Below are positions 39,085-48,368 of a DNA stretch of 64,000 bases, one piece after another. The position numbers and the translations under genes were made by a program. Below the pieces are notes generated by a model, which did not search any database, was not told where the DNA came from, and worked only from the letters and a program-made list of their open reading frames with translations. This DNA comes from an uncultured Woeseiaceae bacterium (GTDB taxonomy: Bacteria > Pseudomonadota > Gammaproteobacteria > Steroidobacterales > Woeseiaceae), in assembly GCA_905480255.1 (NCBI GenBank), contig CAJQPR010000043.1, positions 1 through 64,000 of the forward strand. The letters run 5' to 3'. The stretch's first letter is position 1. Each line of letters starts with the position of its first letter.

Positions 39085-40098
39085 ATGATGGTACTGGGAC
39101 TGGAAACGAGCTGCGACGAGACTGGCGTCGCACTATTTGATACCGAAAAGGGTCTGCTTGCTGAGGCGTTGCACAGCCAGGTTGACCTGCATGCGGTTTA
39201 CGGCGGGGTAGTTCCGGAGATCGCTTCCAGGGACCATCTGAAGAGGCTCCTGCCGCTGATCCAGGAAGTCCTGAAATCGGCCGGTATTGAGCGACCGGAC
39301 GCCATAGCCTATACGGCAGGCCCCGGTCTCGTCGGCGCATTGATGGTTGGCGCGGGCATGGCGAACGGTCTTGGCAAGGCCTGGAATTGTCCGGTTGTGC
39401 CGGTGCATCACATGGAGGGGCACCTGGTGGCTCCCATGCTGGAGGATGAGCCACCCGAATATCCTTTCCTGGCGCTGCTGGTTTCCGGCGGCCATACAAT
39501 GCTTGTCCGTACCGAAGCCCTTGGTGACTATCATGTGCTCGGCAGCACTCTGGACGATGCGGTTGGCGAAGCCTTCGACAAGACGGCGAAATTGCTGGGC
39601 CTTGGCTACCCGGGTGGTCCGGCGCTGGCGAAGCTTGCCGAGGAGGGGGATGACGCTGCCTATGCGTTTCCAAGACCAATGGTCAATCGGGACGGTTTCG
39701 ACTTCAGTTTTTCAGGCCTGAAGACTGCCGTCATGCTGAAAGTTCGCGAACAGGAGTCGGCGGGCGATATTGAATCGGCCCGAGCTGACCTCGCCGCATC
39801 ATTTCAACGCGCGGTAGTCGATACCCTGGTCAAGCGAACGATAAAAGCCGCAAAGGAGATGTCCGCTGAACGCATTGTCGTCGCCGGTGGGGTCGGTGCG
39901 AACCAGTTGCTAAGAGCGGAACTGGCAGACAGTTTCGACGGAACGGTCTACTATCCCCGCCTTAGATTTTGTACCGATAATGGTGCAATGATAGCTGTTG
40001 CAGGTGCGCTGCGTCTCGGCGATGCAGAACAGCCCGCAACTATTCGCGCCAAAGCTCGCTGGTCGCTCGAATCACTTGCGCGACCGGCATATGGTTGA
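39085..40098 (+). CDS. tsaD: tRNA N6-adenosine threonylcarbamoyltransferase TsaD
   Basis: 337 residues from ATGATG at 39085 (the upstream open frame from 39043 is not family-like). The ASKHA-fold motifs are [18 protein letters not shown], the metal-binding His pair in [18 protein letters not shown] and [12 protein letters not shown]. With TsaB, TsaC and TsaE it places threonylcarbamoyl on A37 of ANN-decoding tRNAs. Divergent from rpsU as in E. coli. The gene plsY, often nearby, is absent here. Confidence 0.98.
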   Translation: MMVLGLETSCDETGVALFDTEKGLLAEALHSQVDLHAVYGGVVPEIASRDHLKRLLPLIQEVLKSAGIERPDAIAYTAGPGLVGALMVGAGMANGLGKAWNCPVVPVHHMEGHLVAPMLEDEPPEYPFLALLVSGGHTMLVRTEALGDYHVLGSTLDDAVGEAFDKTAKLLGLGYPGGPALAKLAEEGDDAAYAFPRPMVNRDGFDFSFSGLKTAVMLKVREQESAGDIESARADLAASFQRAVVDTLVKRTIKAAKEMSAERIVVAGGVGANQLLRAELADSFDGTVYYPRLRFCTDNGAMIAVAGALRLGDAEQPATIRAKARWSLESLARPAYG

Positions 40099-40121
40099 CA
40101 ACGGAAAAGACGTGAAACGCC

Positions 40122-40490
40122 ATGGATAATGAAGCACACCCCGATACGATTTTCTTGCACGAGCTCCGCGTTGATACAGTCGTCGGAATCTGGGACTGGG
40201 AACGGAAGATTCGTCAGACCGTCAGCATCGATCTGGAGATGGGAACGGATATTCGACGTGCCGCTGGTTCAGACACAATCGAGGACACACTGAATTACAA
40301 GAGTGTGGCAAAGCGCGTTCAGCAATTCGTGGGCGAATCGGAATTTCAGCTCGTCGAGACCATGGCGGAGAAAATTGCAGAAACTGTGCTGGCGGAATTC
40401 GATTTGCCCTGGATCCAGGTTCGGGTCAGCAAGCCTGGCGCTATTCGCGGTGCCAAGGACGTTGGTGTGCTGATCCGTCGCTACAAGTAA
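40122..40490 (+). CDS. folB: dihydroneopterin aldolase
   Basis: 122 residues. DTIFLHELRVDTVVGIWDWE is the family start. Glu and Lys of the active site are in VETMAEKIAETVL and VSKPGAIRGAKDVGV. It converts dihydroneopterin to 6-hydroxymethyl-dihydropterin in folate synthesis. The next gene, folK, follows after four bases and carries out the next step. Confidence 0.95.
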   Translation: MDNEAHPDTIFLHELRVDTVVGIWDWERKIRQTVSIDLEMGTDIRRAAGSDTIEDTLNYKSVAKRVQQFVGESEFQLVETMAEKIAETVLAEFDLPWIQVRVSKPGAIRGAKDVGVLIRRYK

Positions 40491-40494
40491 TCTG

Positions 40495-40992
40495 ATGCCG
40501 CTCGCATACCTCGGCCTTGGCAGCAATCTGCAGCCGGAGAAGAATCTGCAGCTCGGCGTTCGCGAACTTGGCGTCCGATTCAGTTTGCTCAAAGTCTCGT
40601 CTGTTTTTCGGAACACGGCCGTTGGCTTTGACGGTGATGATTTTCTCAATGCCGCCGCTTGCGTCGAGACTGAAATGTCGCCCTCTGAGCTCTGCCGTGA
40701 GCTGGAGGAAATTCACGCGTTGTCTGGCAGAAGACGCGGCACGGACGCTTTCGTTTCGCGAACTCTTGATATTGACCTTTTGCTCTACGGAGACGAGATA
40801 CTAGAGTCGCCGCAGGTGCCGCGATCTGATGTTCTGGAATACAGCTTCGTCCTGGGGCCGCTGGCGGAAATAGCCGCTGATTACGTACATCCGCAAACCG
40901 GGAAGACAATTGCCCGGCACTGGTCCGAATTTGAATTGGAAACCCATCCGCTGACCAGGGATTCCCTGATTTTGTTAAACGAGCATTCCTGA
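40495..40992 (+). CDS. folK: HPPK, 2-amino-4-hydroxy-6-hydroxymethyl-dihydropteridine pyrophosphokinase
   Basis: 165 residues. AYLGLGSNLQPEKNLQLGV is the start motif, SRTLDIDLLLYGDE carries the metal-binding Asp pair, and VPRSDVLEYSFVLGPLAEIA is the C-terminal signature. It transfers pyrophosphate from ATP to 6-hydroxymethyl-dihydropterin. Directly follows folB, making a two-step folate operon; a FolM-like reductase lies 1.4 kb further on the other strand. Confidence 0.95.
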   Translation: MPLAYLGLGSNLQPEKNLQLGVRELGVRFSLLKVSSVFRNTAVGFDGDDFLNAAACVETEMSPSELCRELEEIHALSGRRRGTDAFVSRTLDIDLLLYGDEILESPQVPRSDVLEYSFVLGPLAEIAADYVHPQTGKTIARHWSEFELETHPLTRDSLILLNEHS

Positions 40993-41052
40993 GGGAGCAA
41001 AAACCAGCGGCGTGTCACGGGATTGAAATCACCGTCCGGCGATAATCCCGGG

Positions 41053-42372
41053 ATGCAAAAAGTTTCAGTAATCGCCGCATTCCTGCTCCTTGGTTTGGTC
41101 GCCTGCAGCATCGACGAGTCTAACGTTGCCCCGCCCCAGACGGGAACGTCTGCCTGCAGCATCGATGCGCAAAAGCAGTTTGTTGTGAACAAGATGCGCG
41201 ATGTGTACTTTTGGAATGACGATTTGCCGGTGGCGGTTGACCTGGCCACATTCGCAACCCCCGAAGCAGTGCTTGAACATCTGATTTCGTTTCAACCTCT
41301 GGACCATTTCAGTTACATCGATCTTGCTGCTGCAGACGCCCAGTTTTTCGGTGCGGGCCAGTATGAGGGTTACGGTTTCAGCAGTCGCTTTGAAGCCGCC
41401 GACGATCTTCGCTTCATACGTGTCTTTTCCTCCAGTCCAGCGGGCACAGCCGGTTTTGCCCGTGGGCAACGGATCATGATGCTGAATGGCAGAACCATTG
41501 CGGACATCGAAGCGAATGAAGGCACCGGATCACTCTTCACGTTGCCTACACTGGAATTTACAATTCGTCGGCCGGATAACACTGAATTTACGTCGACTGT
41601 CAACGCTGGAATCGTCACTATCGATCCTCTGCCACAGCACCGTGTCATCGACCGGCCGGATGGAACTTCCGTCGGCTACATGGAGCTGGTCACATTCATC
41701 AGTACCGCCGACGATGCGCTATCCGGTGTATTTGAAACGTTTCGGCAAGCAGGCGTTACCGACATAATTCTCGATCTCCGCTATAACGGAGGTGGCCTGG
41801 TTAGCACAACCGAACTGCTGGGTGATTTCCTTGGTGGCGGAGTTCCCGGCAACACCGTGTTCTCCCGAACTTTGTTCAATGACAATAATTCGGCAGCTAA
41901 TAGAACTGCATTATTTGCGCGACTTGCCGAGTCGCTGAGTCTCTCACGCCTGGTCGTCATCGCGACTGAGCGGACAGCTTCGGCCAGCGAACTGATTACC
42001 AATAGTATGAAGCCGCATGTCGAAGTAACAATTGTCGGTTCAACAACGCTCGGCAAGCCAGTTGGTCAGCTGGGCATCGAATTTTGCGAAAAGATTTTGC
42101 GACCTACAGCTTTTGAAACTGTTAATTCGAACGAGGAAGGTCGCTACTTCGACGGGCTGGCGGCCGACTGTCCGGCCATTGATGATCTCCTGATTCCGGT
42201 CGGCGATAACACCGATCAGAATCTGACCACAGCACTTACCTTCCTGGAAACCGGCGCATGTCCGGCACAGATGATCGGACCGACCACCCTGCAAAAGCCC
42301 CGGAAAACTGGCGATCTGCGCAATTCCGGAAGAGTTGGCGCGCCCTGGAGGGAATTTGCCGGCGCGTGGTAG
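41053..42372 (+). CDS. S41-family peptidase lipoprotein
   Basis: 439 residues from the ATG at 41053, which gives a lipoprotein leader ending LVAC; the frame is open from 41023. A PDZ-like segment (GTAGFARGQRIMMLNGRTI) precedes the catalytic domain, with ILDLRYNGGG, the Ser-containing TERTASASELITN and the Lys-containing GSTTLGKPVG. These are the Ser/Lys dyad positions of C-terminal processing (tail-specific) proteases. It is probably anchored in the outer membrane facing the periplasm. It is inserted between folK and the folM-like gene. Confidence 0.87.
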   Translation: MQKVSVIAAFLLLGLVACSIDESNVAPPQTGTSACSIDAQKQFVVNKMRDVYFWNDDLPVAVDLATFATPEAVLEHLISFQPLDHFSYIDLAAADAQFFGAGQYEGYGFSSRFEAADDLRFIRVFSSSPAGTAGFARGQRIMMLNGRTIADIEANEGTGSLFTLPTLEFTIRRPDNTEFTSTVNAGIVTIDPLPQHRVIDRPDGTSVGYMELVTFISTADDALSGVFETFRQAGVTDIILDLRYNGGGLVSTTELLGDFLGGGVPGNTVFSRTLFNDNNSAANRTALFARLAESLSLSRLVVIATERTASASELITNSMKPHVEVTIVGSTTLGKPVGQLGIEFCEKILRPTAFETVNSNEEGRYFDGLAADCPAIDDLLIPVGDNTDQNLTTALTFLETGACPAQMIGPTTLQKPRKTGDLRNSGRVGAPWREFAGAW

Positions 42373-42391
42373 ACCATCTCTTGATAGGCGA

Positions 42392-43183
42392 TTAGTCTTG
42401 CCACCCGACAGAACGACCGCCATCGATCGTAACAATCTGTCCGGTGGAGTAGGTCGCATCCCGAATTAGGAACAGTGCGGCATTCGCGATGTCTTGTGGT
42501 TCGCCGGACCTGCCTAGCGGAATCTGACCGAGAATATTTTCCTTGATGTCGTCGGTCATGCCGTCCTCTGGCCATGCTATGGCGCCCGGTGATACGCCAT
42601 TCACCCGAACATCCGGGGCGAGATCTTTTGCCAGTGACCGGGTCAGCATGGCCAGGCCGGCTTTGGCAGCGCCGTAAACATGATGGTCTTTCAATGGCCG
42701 GTAAGCATGAATATCGACGATGTTGACGATACTGCCCCTGCTTTTTTGTAAATGTGGCGCGGCCGCCTGGGCCATAAAAAGCGGCGCCTTTAGATTGCTG
42801 CCAATCAGGTCGTTCCAGGAGTCCTCGTCAACCTGGTCGAGCGGTGTCGGATAAAAAGTTGACGCGTTGTTTACGAGAGCATCCAGCGAGCCGGCCCAGC
42901 GTACTACTTCTCCGACGAGGTTTGCGGGACCACCCGGCTCAATCAGGTCTGCCTGAAACATCTGCGCGGAATCCGGCCTTTGCTCGTTCAGCCGATCGCG
43001 CAGGTTCTTTGCCTCGGCTTTCGAGCCGCGATAGTGAATAGCAACTCGCATGCCCTCAGCATGAAGTGTCGCGGCAATTGACGCACCGATTCGTCTTGCC
43101 GCACCTGTTATGAGTGCGACCTTGCCATTAAGGTCAATTGCCGGGTAACTCGCCATTTGGAAAACCACTTTTACTCGTGACAA
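42392..43183 (-). CDS. FolM-like pteridine reductase (SDR family)
   Basis: 263 residues from a TTG at 43183 with GGAGG nine bases upstream; the ATG at 43156 is an alternative. The Rossmann motif is TGAARRIGASIA; its Arg pair marks pteridine reductases and NADPH use. NNAS and the YGAAKAG Tyr-Lys pair complete the SDR active site. It likely reduces dihydrobiopterin or dihydrofolate, supporting the folB-folK genes nearby. Divergent from the MidA-like methyltransferase and convergent with the S41 gene (19 bases apart). Confidence 0.88.
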   Translation of the reverse strand: MSRVKVVFQMASYPAIDLNGKVALITGAARRIGASIAATLHAEGMRVAIHYRGSKAEAKNLRDRLNEQRPDSAQMFQADLIEPGGPANLVGEVVRWAGSLDALVNNASTFYPTPLDQVDEDSWNDLIGSNLKAPLFMAQAAAPHLQKSRGSIVNIVDIHAYRPLKDHHVYGAAKAGLAMLTRSLAKDLAPDVRVNGVSPGAIAWPEDGMTDDIKENILGQIPLGRSGEPQDIANAALFLIRDATYSTGQIVTIDGGRSVGWQD

Positions 43184-43234
43184 AAAAGGTTAACCTCCAT
43201 CCCGTAGTTGAGCAAACCTGGCGCATGCGAACGA

Positions 43235-44419
43235 ATGGACCCAACACCCGAATCACGACGTGGCCTGCCCGAGCCTGATCCCGCGGGCGCGGCTCACAGT
43301 AACGCGGTCGCACAGCACGTCAGAGATCGAATTGCGGCAGCCGGTGGCAGCATTTCCTTCGCGGAATTCATGCATGAGGTCCTCTATGCGCCATCGCTTG
43401 GTTACTACAGCGCCGGAGCCAGCAAGCTCGGGGCGGCGGGCGATTTCGTGACCGCGCCGGAGATCTCACCGTTATTCGGTCGTATTGTTGCCTGCCAGGC
43501 TGCCTCCGTACTTGAGCAGCTCGATGGTGGCGACATCCTTGAGCCAGGTGCCGGCAGCGGCGCGTTGGCGATTTCCATTCTGACTAAACTGGCTGAGCTC
43601 GATCAATTGCCGGAGCGCTACCTGATACTCGAAGTATCTGCCGACTTGAAAGAACGGCAGGAGACGCGTCTACGCCGTGAAATCCCGCAGTTTATGGAGC
43701 GCGTCTCGTGGATTTCTCAATTGCCGGAGAAATTCTGCGGTGTTGTGATCGCAAACGAGGTAGCGGACGCCATTCCGGTCGAACGATTCCGAATTGACGG
43801 CGGCAATGTCATGCAGGCACGCATTGGCATAGCCGATGACTCGATTGCCTGGTGTTTTTCCGCTGCGCCCGACTACCTTGAAGCGGCGGTTAGAGACATC
43901 GAGGCTGATATTGGACATCAGTTGGCCGATGGATACGAGTCAGAGGTTTCGCCGGCGCTTGCAGGCTGGATAGGTGATTTGTCGTCAAGCATGGAACTTG
44001 GTCTGATCTTATTGATTGATTACGGCGTCACACGCAGCGAATACTATGCACCGGACAGGCATAGCGGGTGGCTGCGCTGCCATTTCAGACACCACGCCCA
44101 CAACGACCCGCTTATTCTGCCTGGAATTCAGGATCTGACGGCATGGGTGGATTTCTCGCTGGTCGCAGCTGCCGCAAATAATATGAAAGTCGCGGGCTAC
44201 ATTACCCAGGCGCACTTCCTTATGAATGGCGGGCTTGAGGCCGAGCTTGGCGATTTTCCGAGCCTGCCCCTGAAACAGCAAATTGAATTGTCGGGCCAGG
44301 TGAAAATACTGACGCTGCCGGCCGAGATGGGAGAGAATTTTAAATGCATTGGGCTGACTTGTGGTGACATCAATGTGCCGCCAGCTTTTGAAACAACGGA
44401 CAGGGCGCACCTGTTATGA
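43235..44419 (+). CDS. MidA/NDUFAF7-like SAM-dependent methyltransferase
   Basis: 394 residues from the ATG at 43235 (open frame from 43208). The family motifs are SFAEFMHEVLYAPSLGYYSAG, GDFVTAPEISPLFG, EPGAGSGALA (SAM loop) and VIANEVADAIPVERF. The last lacks the usual 'NE(x)FDA' Phe but keeps the NE-DA-P frame. The human homologue methylates an Arg of complex I; the bacterial substrate is unknown. It precedes uppP by 22 bases and may be in the same transcript. Confidence 0.9.
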   Translation: MDPTPESRRGLPEPDPAGAAHSNAVAQHVRDRIAAAGGSISFAEFMHEVLYAPSLGYYSAGASKLGAAGDFVTAPEISPLFGRIVACQAASVLEQLDGGDILEPGAGSGALAISILTKLAELDQLPERYLILEVSADLKERQETRLRREIPQFMERVSWISQLPEKFCGVVIANEVADAIPVERFRIDGGNVMQARIGIADDSIAWCFSAAPDYLEAAVRDIEADIGHQLADGYESEVSPALAGWIGDLSSSMELGLILLIDYGVTRSEYYAPDRHSGWLRCHFRHHAHNDPLILPGIQDLTAWVDFSLVAAAANNMKVAGYITQAHFLMNGGLEAELGDFPSLPLKQQIELSGQVKILTLPAEMGENFKCIGLTCGDINVPPAFETTDRAHLL

Positions 44420-44441
44420 GCGAACCGAAGGGATTTTCTGA

Positions 44442-45239
44442 ATGGGCATGATGCAACTAATCGTCCTGGCCGTCGTGCAGGGGCTGACTGAGTTCCTGCC
44501 GATCTCCAGTTCCGGTCATCTGATTCTTGTGCCAAATTTTTTCGGCTGGACGGACCAGGGTTTAGCATTTGACGTTGCGGTTCATTTCGGCTCATTGATC
44601 GCAGTCTGTATATTTTTTCGCTACGACATTGCTGAGCTGATTCGCGGTGCTGGTGATATTCTTACCGGAAACAATCACTCCGGCAGGGCCCGCATGGCCT
44701 GGGGTATCGGTCTCGGAACGATTCCGGCAGCTTTGGCCGGTTTGTTATTTGCGGGCTGGATTGCCGAGAATTTGCGTGATCCGATGGTTGTTGTTTTCAC
44801 TCTTTCCGGGTACGGAATCCTGATGGCCCTGGCGGACCGATATGCACCGGCCGGGAAGAATATTACAGACATTCGGGTTCGCGACGCGGTCGTCATCGGG
44901 CTCGCCCAGGCGCTGGCCCTGATCCCGGGTACATCGCGATCAGGCGTGACTATCACCGTGGGGCGGTTGCTGGGTTTCGCCAGGCAGGATGCGGCCCGTT
45001 TCTCGTTCCTGCTTTCTACTCCCGTGATATTGCTGGCAACTATGTACCAAGGGGTGAAGCTCGTCACAGGTGATGAAGTCGTCGCATGGGATAATCTTGC
45101 TTTCGCGGTGTTGATTACTGCCGTAGTGGCCTATATCAGTATTGAATTTTTCATGCGAGTGGTCAGCAAACTTGGCCTGCTACCTTTTACGATCTACCGC
45201 CTGCTGCTCGCGAGTGTGATCGTCTATGTCCTCATCTAA
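44442..45239 (+). CDS. uppP: undecaprenyl-diphosphate phosphatase
   Basis: 265 residues with about eight membrane helices. Signature motifs are VVQGLTEFLPISSSGHLIL (Glu-rich BacA box 1) and ALALIPGTSRSGVTIT (box 2 with Arg and Ser). It dephosphorylates undecaprenyl pyrophosphate to recycle the lipid carrier of peptidoglycan and LPS precursors. In E. coli it also lies between folB and cca. The last 14 bases overlap the next gene, an outer-membrane protein. Confidence 0.97.
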   Translation: MGMMQLIVLAVVQGLTEFLPISSSGHLILVPNFFGWTDQGLAFDVAVHFGSLIAVCIFFRYDIAELIRGAGDILTGNNHSGRARMAWGIGLGTIPAALAGLLFAGWIAENLRDPMVVVFTLSGYGILMALADRYAPAGKNITDIRVRDAVVIGLAQALALIPGTSRSGVTITVGRLLGFARQDAARFSFLLSTPVILLATMYQGVKLVTGDEVVAWDNLAFAVLITAVVAYISIEFFMRVVSKLGLLPFTIYRLLLASVIVYVLI

Positions 45240-46056
45240 GGCAACAGTCTGGCTCCTGTTACTCTCCAGTGCCGTAAACGCCGAAGGCTATATTCTTGGA
45301 GTTGGCGCGGAAGGTGATTCTGCAGACGGTCGTGCGTATTCCGCGTTTGGTGATTTCAGCTTCGGAGAGAGGACCTGGTTGTCATTCACCGCAACGACGG
45401 TCGATACCGAAGGGATAATCAGCGACAACGAAACCATGCTGGCTGACACAAGCCTGGACCTCTGGTTCAAGCCTGTTGGCGTACGAGTTGGTGCTGGCTA
45501 TTGGGGTAATCCCGATATTCTTGATTCCCGAGACCTGACCGCTTCCGTGTATACAAGAGGCGAGGCCGGCTCTTTGGCCCTGAATTTCGAACGAAGAAAT
45601 TTTGAATTTGACCTGCAATCTGACGCTTTGCGTGGACGAACTGCAAAATTTCACGCCAATGGCTGGGGTCTGACATCGCGAATTTCGCTGGGCGAAAATC
45701 TAAGCATTCGCCTTGGTGGAATAGCCTACGACTACTCGAGGAATCTTCGCATTCAGCCTGATATCGATGTACTGGCATTTGTATCCAGATCGCGGCTTAG
45801 CATGATCAACAATCTGCTGGATCACCGCTTCAATGCCGGCCTCGAATTCAAATTCGGCTCGCGAAGCATCGATGTCACTGCAGGACAGTGGCAAGCAGCA
45901 ATCGATGGTAGTTCTGTGGATTCATTTAGCCTTGGGTTTCTGACGCCGCTCAGCGACCGTATCGATGCAGAGTTTCGTTTGTCCTATGATGAATCGGATG
46001 CCTACGGGGAGACGACGGCATTGTCTGTCTACTTCTATTACTTCGGCGGCTCGTAG
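45226..46056 (+). CDS. predicted outer-membrane beta-barrel protein
   Basis: 276 residues. A signal peptide ends SAVNAEG. The rest consists of alternating strand-like repeats ending SVYFYYFGG. No Cys; rich in Gly, Asp, Ser and aromatic residues, as in porin-like barrels. No family recognised. The start overlaps uppP, and the end overlaps the cca gene on the opposite strand by 19 bases. Confidence 0.65.
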   Translation: MSSSKATVWLLLLSSAVNAEGYILGVGAEGDSADGRAYSAFGDFSFGERTWLSFTATTVDTEGIISDNETMLADTSLDLWFKPVGVRVGAGYWGNPDILDSRDLTASVYTRGEAGSLALNFERRNFEFDLQSDALRGRTAKFHANGWGLTSRISLGENLSIRLGGIAYDYSRNLRIQPDIDVLAFVSRSRLSMINNLLDHRFNAGLEFKFGSRSIDVTAGQWQAAIDGSSVDSFSLGFLTPLSDRIDAEFRLSYDESDAYGETTALSVYFYYFGGS

Positions 46057-47273
46057 TTATTCTTGAATTTGCGAATTGCGTCCAGCCGTCGCTCGCCAAT
46101 TTCCCGCCCGATACTTGCACCATCAAGCTCACTCGTTTTCAAATCATCGATATTGACGCTGGTAGCGGCGGCCATCGCGCCACGTAAATAATTTGCCTGC
46201 GGATAATCATTGTCTTCGAGTCCCGTTCTGCCCCTGGAGTCCGCCTCGCATGCGACGATAAATTTTTCGAATCGTTCGGGTCGTCGGAAGGCATCAGCGT
46301 TGTTCAATACCTTAAGGATGGTGGACGCGCGCAGTTCAAACGCCCGATGGCAATGCGTATGAAATTCCGCCGCCAGGCAGCCAAGGTCCCGGCAGCCGTT
46401 TGGGATGGGGAGTCGCTTCGCCATTTTTCTGACGAGCTTGACGCTGCGAGCCTCGTGGCCCGGATGGCTCGGCAATGCTGACTTATCGGTCGTCGCTTTG
46501 CCGAGATCGTGCACAAGTCCCGCAAATCGCACATCCAGATCCTCACTAAGCTTTGCGGCCTGTTCGAGCACCATTAACGTGTGCACGCCACAGTCGATCT
46601 CCGGATGCCATTTTTCCGGCTGGGGGATGCCGAATAGTGCGTCAATTTCCGGGAACACTACCTTTAGTGCACCGCAAGCGCGTAGCGTTTTGAAGAATAC
46701 CTGCGGATGCGCCTCACCCAGCGCTTTCTCCGTTTCCTTCCACACACGATCAGCGACCAGGGCACTCGCCTCACCGCTTGTCACCATGTCAGACATGAGC
46801 TGCATTGTGTCGTCAGCCACGTTGAAACCAAGCCCGAAATAACGCGCTGCAAATCTGGCAACGCGCAGAATGCGCACCGGATCCTCGGTGAAAGCATCGG
46901 ACACATGGCGAAGCTGTTTGGTTTCAAGGTCAATTGATCCGCCGTACGGGTCGATCAGCTCCCCGTCATCCGCACGTGCCATTGCATTGATGGTAAGGTC
47001 GCGCCGCCCGAGATCTTCCTCGAGACTTACGTCAGGCGAGGTGTGGAAGGTGAAACCGTGATAGCCCGCGGCCGTCTTTCGCTCGGTGCGGGCAAGCGCA
47101 TATTCTTCATTCGTGTCCGGGTGCAGGAATACCGGGAAGTCCTTGCCGACCGGGCGGTACCCCAGTTTCTTCAGATCGTCAGGAGTTGCGCCCACGACAC
47201 ACCAATCCCGCTCTTTAACAGGTAACCCAAGCAGCTCGTCCCGAACCGCGCCACCGACAAGGTAAACTTCCAT
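46038..47273 (-). CDS. cca: CCA tRNA nucleotidyltransferase, bacterial bifunctional type
   Basis: 411 residues from the ATG at 47273 (MEVYLVGGAVRDELLGLPVK); a longer open frame to 47330 is not family-like. The polymerase domain has GGAVRD and ERDWCVVG. EDLGRRDLTINAMA is the second motif and EDPVRILRVARFAARY the third. The HD domain (LVHDLGKATT) supports phosphodiesterase/phosphatase activity like the E. coli enzyme. It adds or repairs the CCA end of tRNAs. Position next to uppP is conserved. Confidence 0.97.
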   Translation of the reverse strand: MEVYLVGGAVRDELLGLPVKERDWCVVGATPDDLKKLGYRPVGKDFPVFLHPDTNEEYALARTERKTAAGYHGFTFHTSPDVSLEEDLGRRDLTINAMARADDGELIDPYGGSIDLETKQLRHVSDAFTEDPVRILRVARFAARYFGLGFNVADDTMQLMSDMVTSGEASALVADRVWKETEKALGEAHPQVFFKTLRACGALKVVFPEIDALFGIPQPEKWHPEIDCGVHTLMVLEQAAKLSEDLDVRFAGLVHDLGKATTDKSALPSHPGHEARSVKLVRKMAKRLPIPNGCRDLGCLAAEFHTHCHRAFELRASTILKVLNNADAFRRPERFEKFIVACEADSRGRTGLEDNDYPQANYLRGAMAAATSVNIDDLKTSELDGASIGREIGERRLDAIRKFKNNYEPPK

Positions 47274-47315
47274 AATCGTGATTCTATCCTTTGCAACGAG
47301 TGCTTGCCCCTGAAC

Positions 47316-48368
47316 ATGCAAATTCCGCAAATTAAGCTTCGACGAGCGCTGCTAGTTGCTGGTTTCGTCCTGCTCGTAATGCAGATCGAGGGTTGCTACT
47401 ACATGCAGGCAATTCGCGGACATACCGATCTGATGAATCGCCGGCGACCGGTAGTGGAAGTTATCGAGGACGAAGAGTCGCCCGATGACCTTAAAGCCAA
47501 ACTGGGACTGGTACAGGAAGCCCGGGACTTTGCAGTGTCGGAGTTGCTCCTGCCAGAAAATGAGAGCTATCGTTCGTATGCGGACCTTGAGCGTGACTAC
47601 GTCGTCTGGAATGTTTTCGCAGCGCCGGAGTTTTCGCTGGAGCCCAAGACCTGGTGCTATCCGGTTGCGGGGTGTGTTGCCTATCGAGGCTATTTCAACG
47701 AAGAGGCGGCCGAGAAGCTAAGCGCTAAACTGACAGGGCGCGGGTATGACGTGACTGTCGGTGGAGTTTCCGCCTACTCGACGCTGGGGCGATTTTCCGA
47801 CCCGCTGCTGAATACCATGATGCGCTGGAGCGATGTCGACCTGGTATCGACAATGTTTCACGAGCTCGCCCATCAAAAAATCTATATCAAGGGAGACAGC
47901 GCATTTAATGAATCGTTTGCAACTGCGGTCGCTGATATCGGCGTGGAACGTTGGCTGCAGAAGACAGAGGAACTGGACAGGCTGGAGGTCTATCACGCGA
48001 GAAAAGACTTGCGGCGTTCGATGCTGGAACTGGTAAGGGCGACAAGGGACAAGCTCAATTCCCTTTACGAAATGGAAATCGACGAACAGTTGATGCGTGA
48101 GAAAAAACGAAGCTTTCTTGATGAGTTATCAGTAGCAGCCCAGCTTGTTGTTGATCAGGATGGGGGAGGAGTTCGTAACTGGCTGGCGGCTCCCCTTAAC
48201 AATGCAAGACTTGTTTCAACAAACCTCTATGAGGGTCGCGTTGCCGCGTTCCGGACAATTCTGAGTGATTGTGAAAACGACATGGCCTGTTTTTACCAGC
48301 GAACAATGGCCATTGCTGACCTGCAATTGGAAGATCGGGCGCTGGAACTGAACGCGCTGGCAGACTAA
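47316..48368 (+). CDS. COG4324-type predicted aminopeptidase lipoprotein
   Basis: 350 residues from the ATG at 47316 (TTG at 47304 is an alternative). The leader ends in IEGC followed by YYMQAIRGHTDLMNRR, the start typical of this family. MFHELAHQKIYIKGDSAFNE provides the zinc motif HELAH with a downstream Glu. It is likely a periplasmic metallopeptidase tethered to the membrane; its substrate is unknown. Divergent from cca and convergent with slt (4-base overlap of the 3' ends). Confidence 0.85.
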   Translation: MQIPQIKLRRALLVAGFVLLVMQIEGCYYMQAIRGHTDLMNRRRPVVEVIEDEESPDDLKAKLGLVQEARDFAVSELLLPENESYRSYADLERDYVVWNVFAAPEFSLEPKTWCYPVAGCVAYRGYFNEEAAEKLSAKLTGRGYDVTVGGVSAYSTLGRFSDPLLNTMMRWSDVDLVSTMFHELAHQKIYIKGDSAFNESFATAVADIGVERWLQKTEELDRLEVYHARKDLRRSMLELVRATRDKLNSLYEMEIDEQLMREKKRSFLDELSVAAQLVVDQDGGGVRNWLAAPLNNARLVSTNLYEGRVAAFRTILSDCENDMACFYQRTMAIADLQLEDRALELNALAD

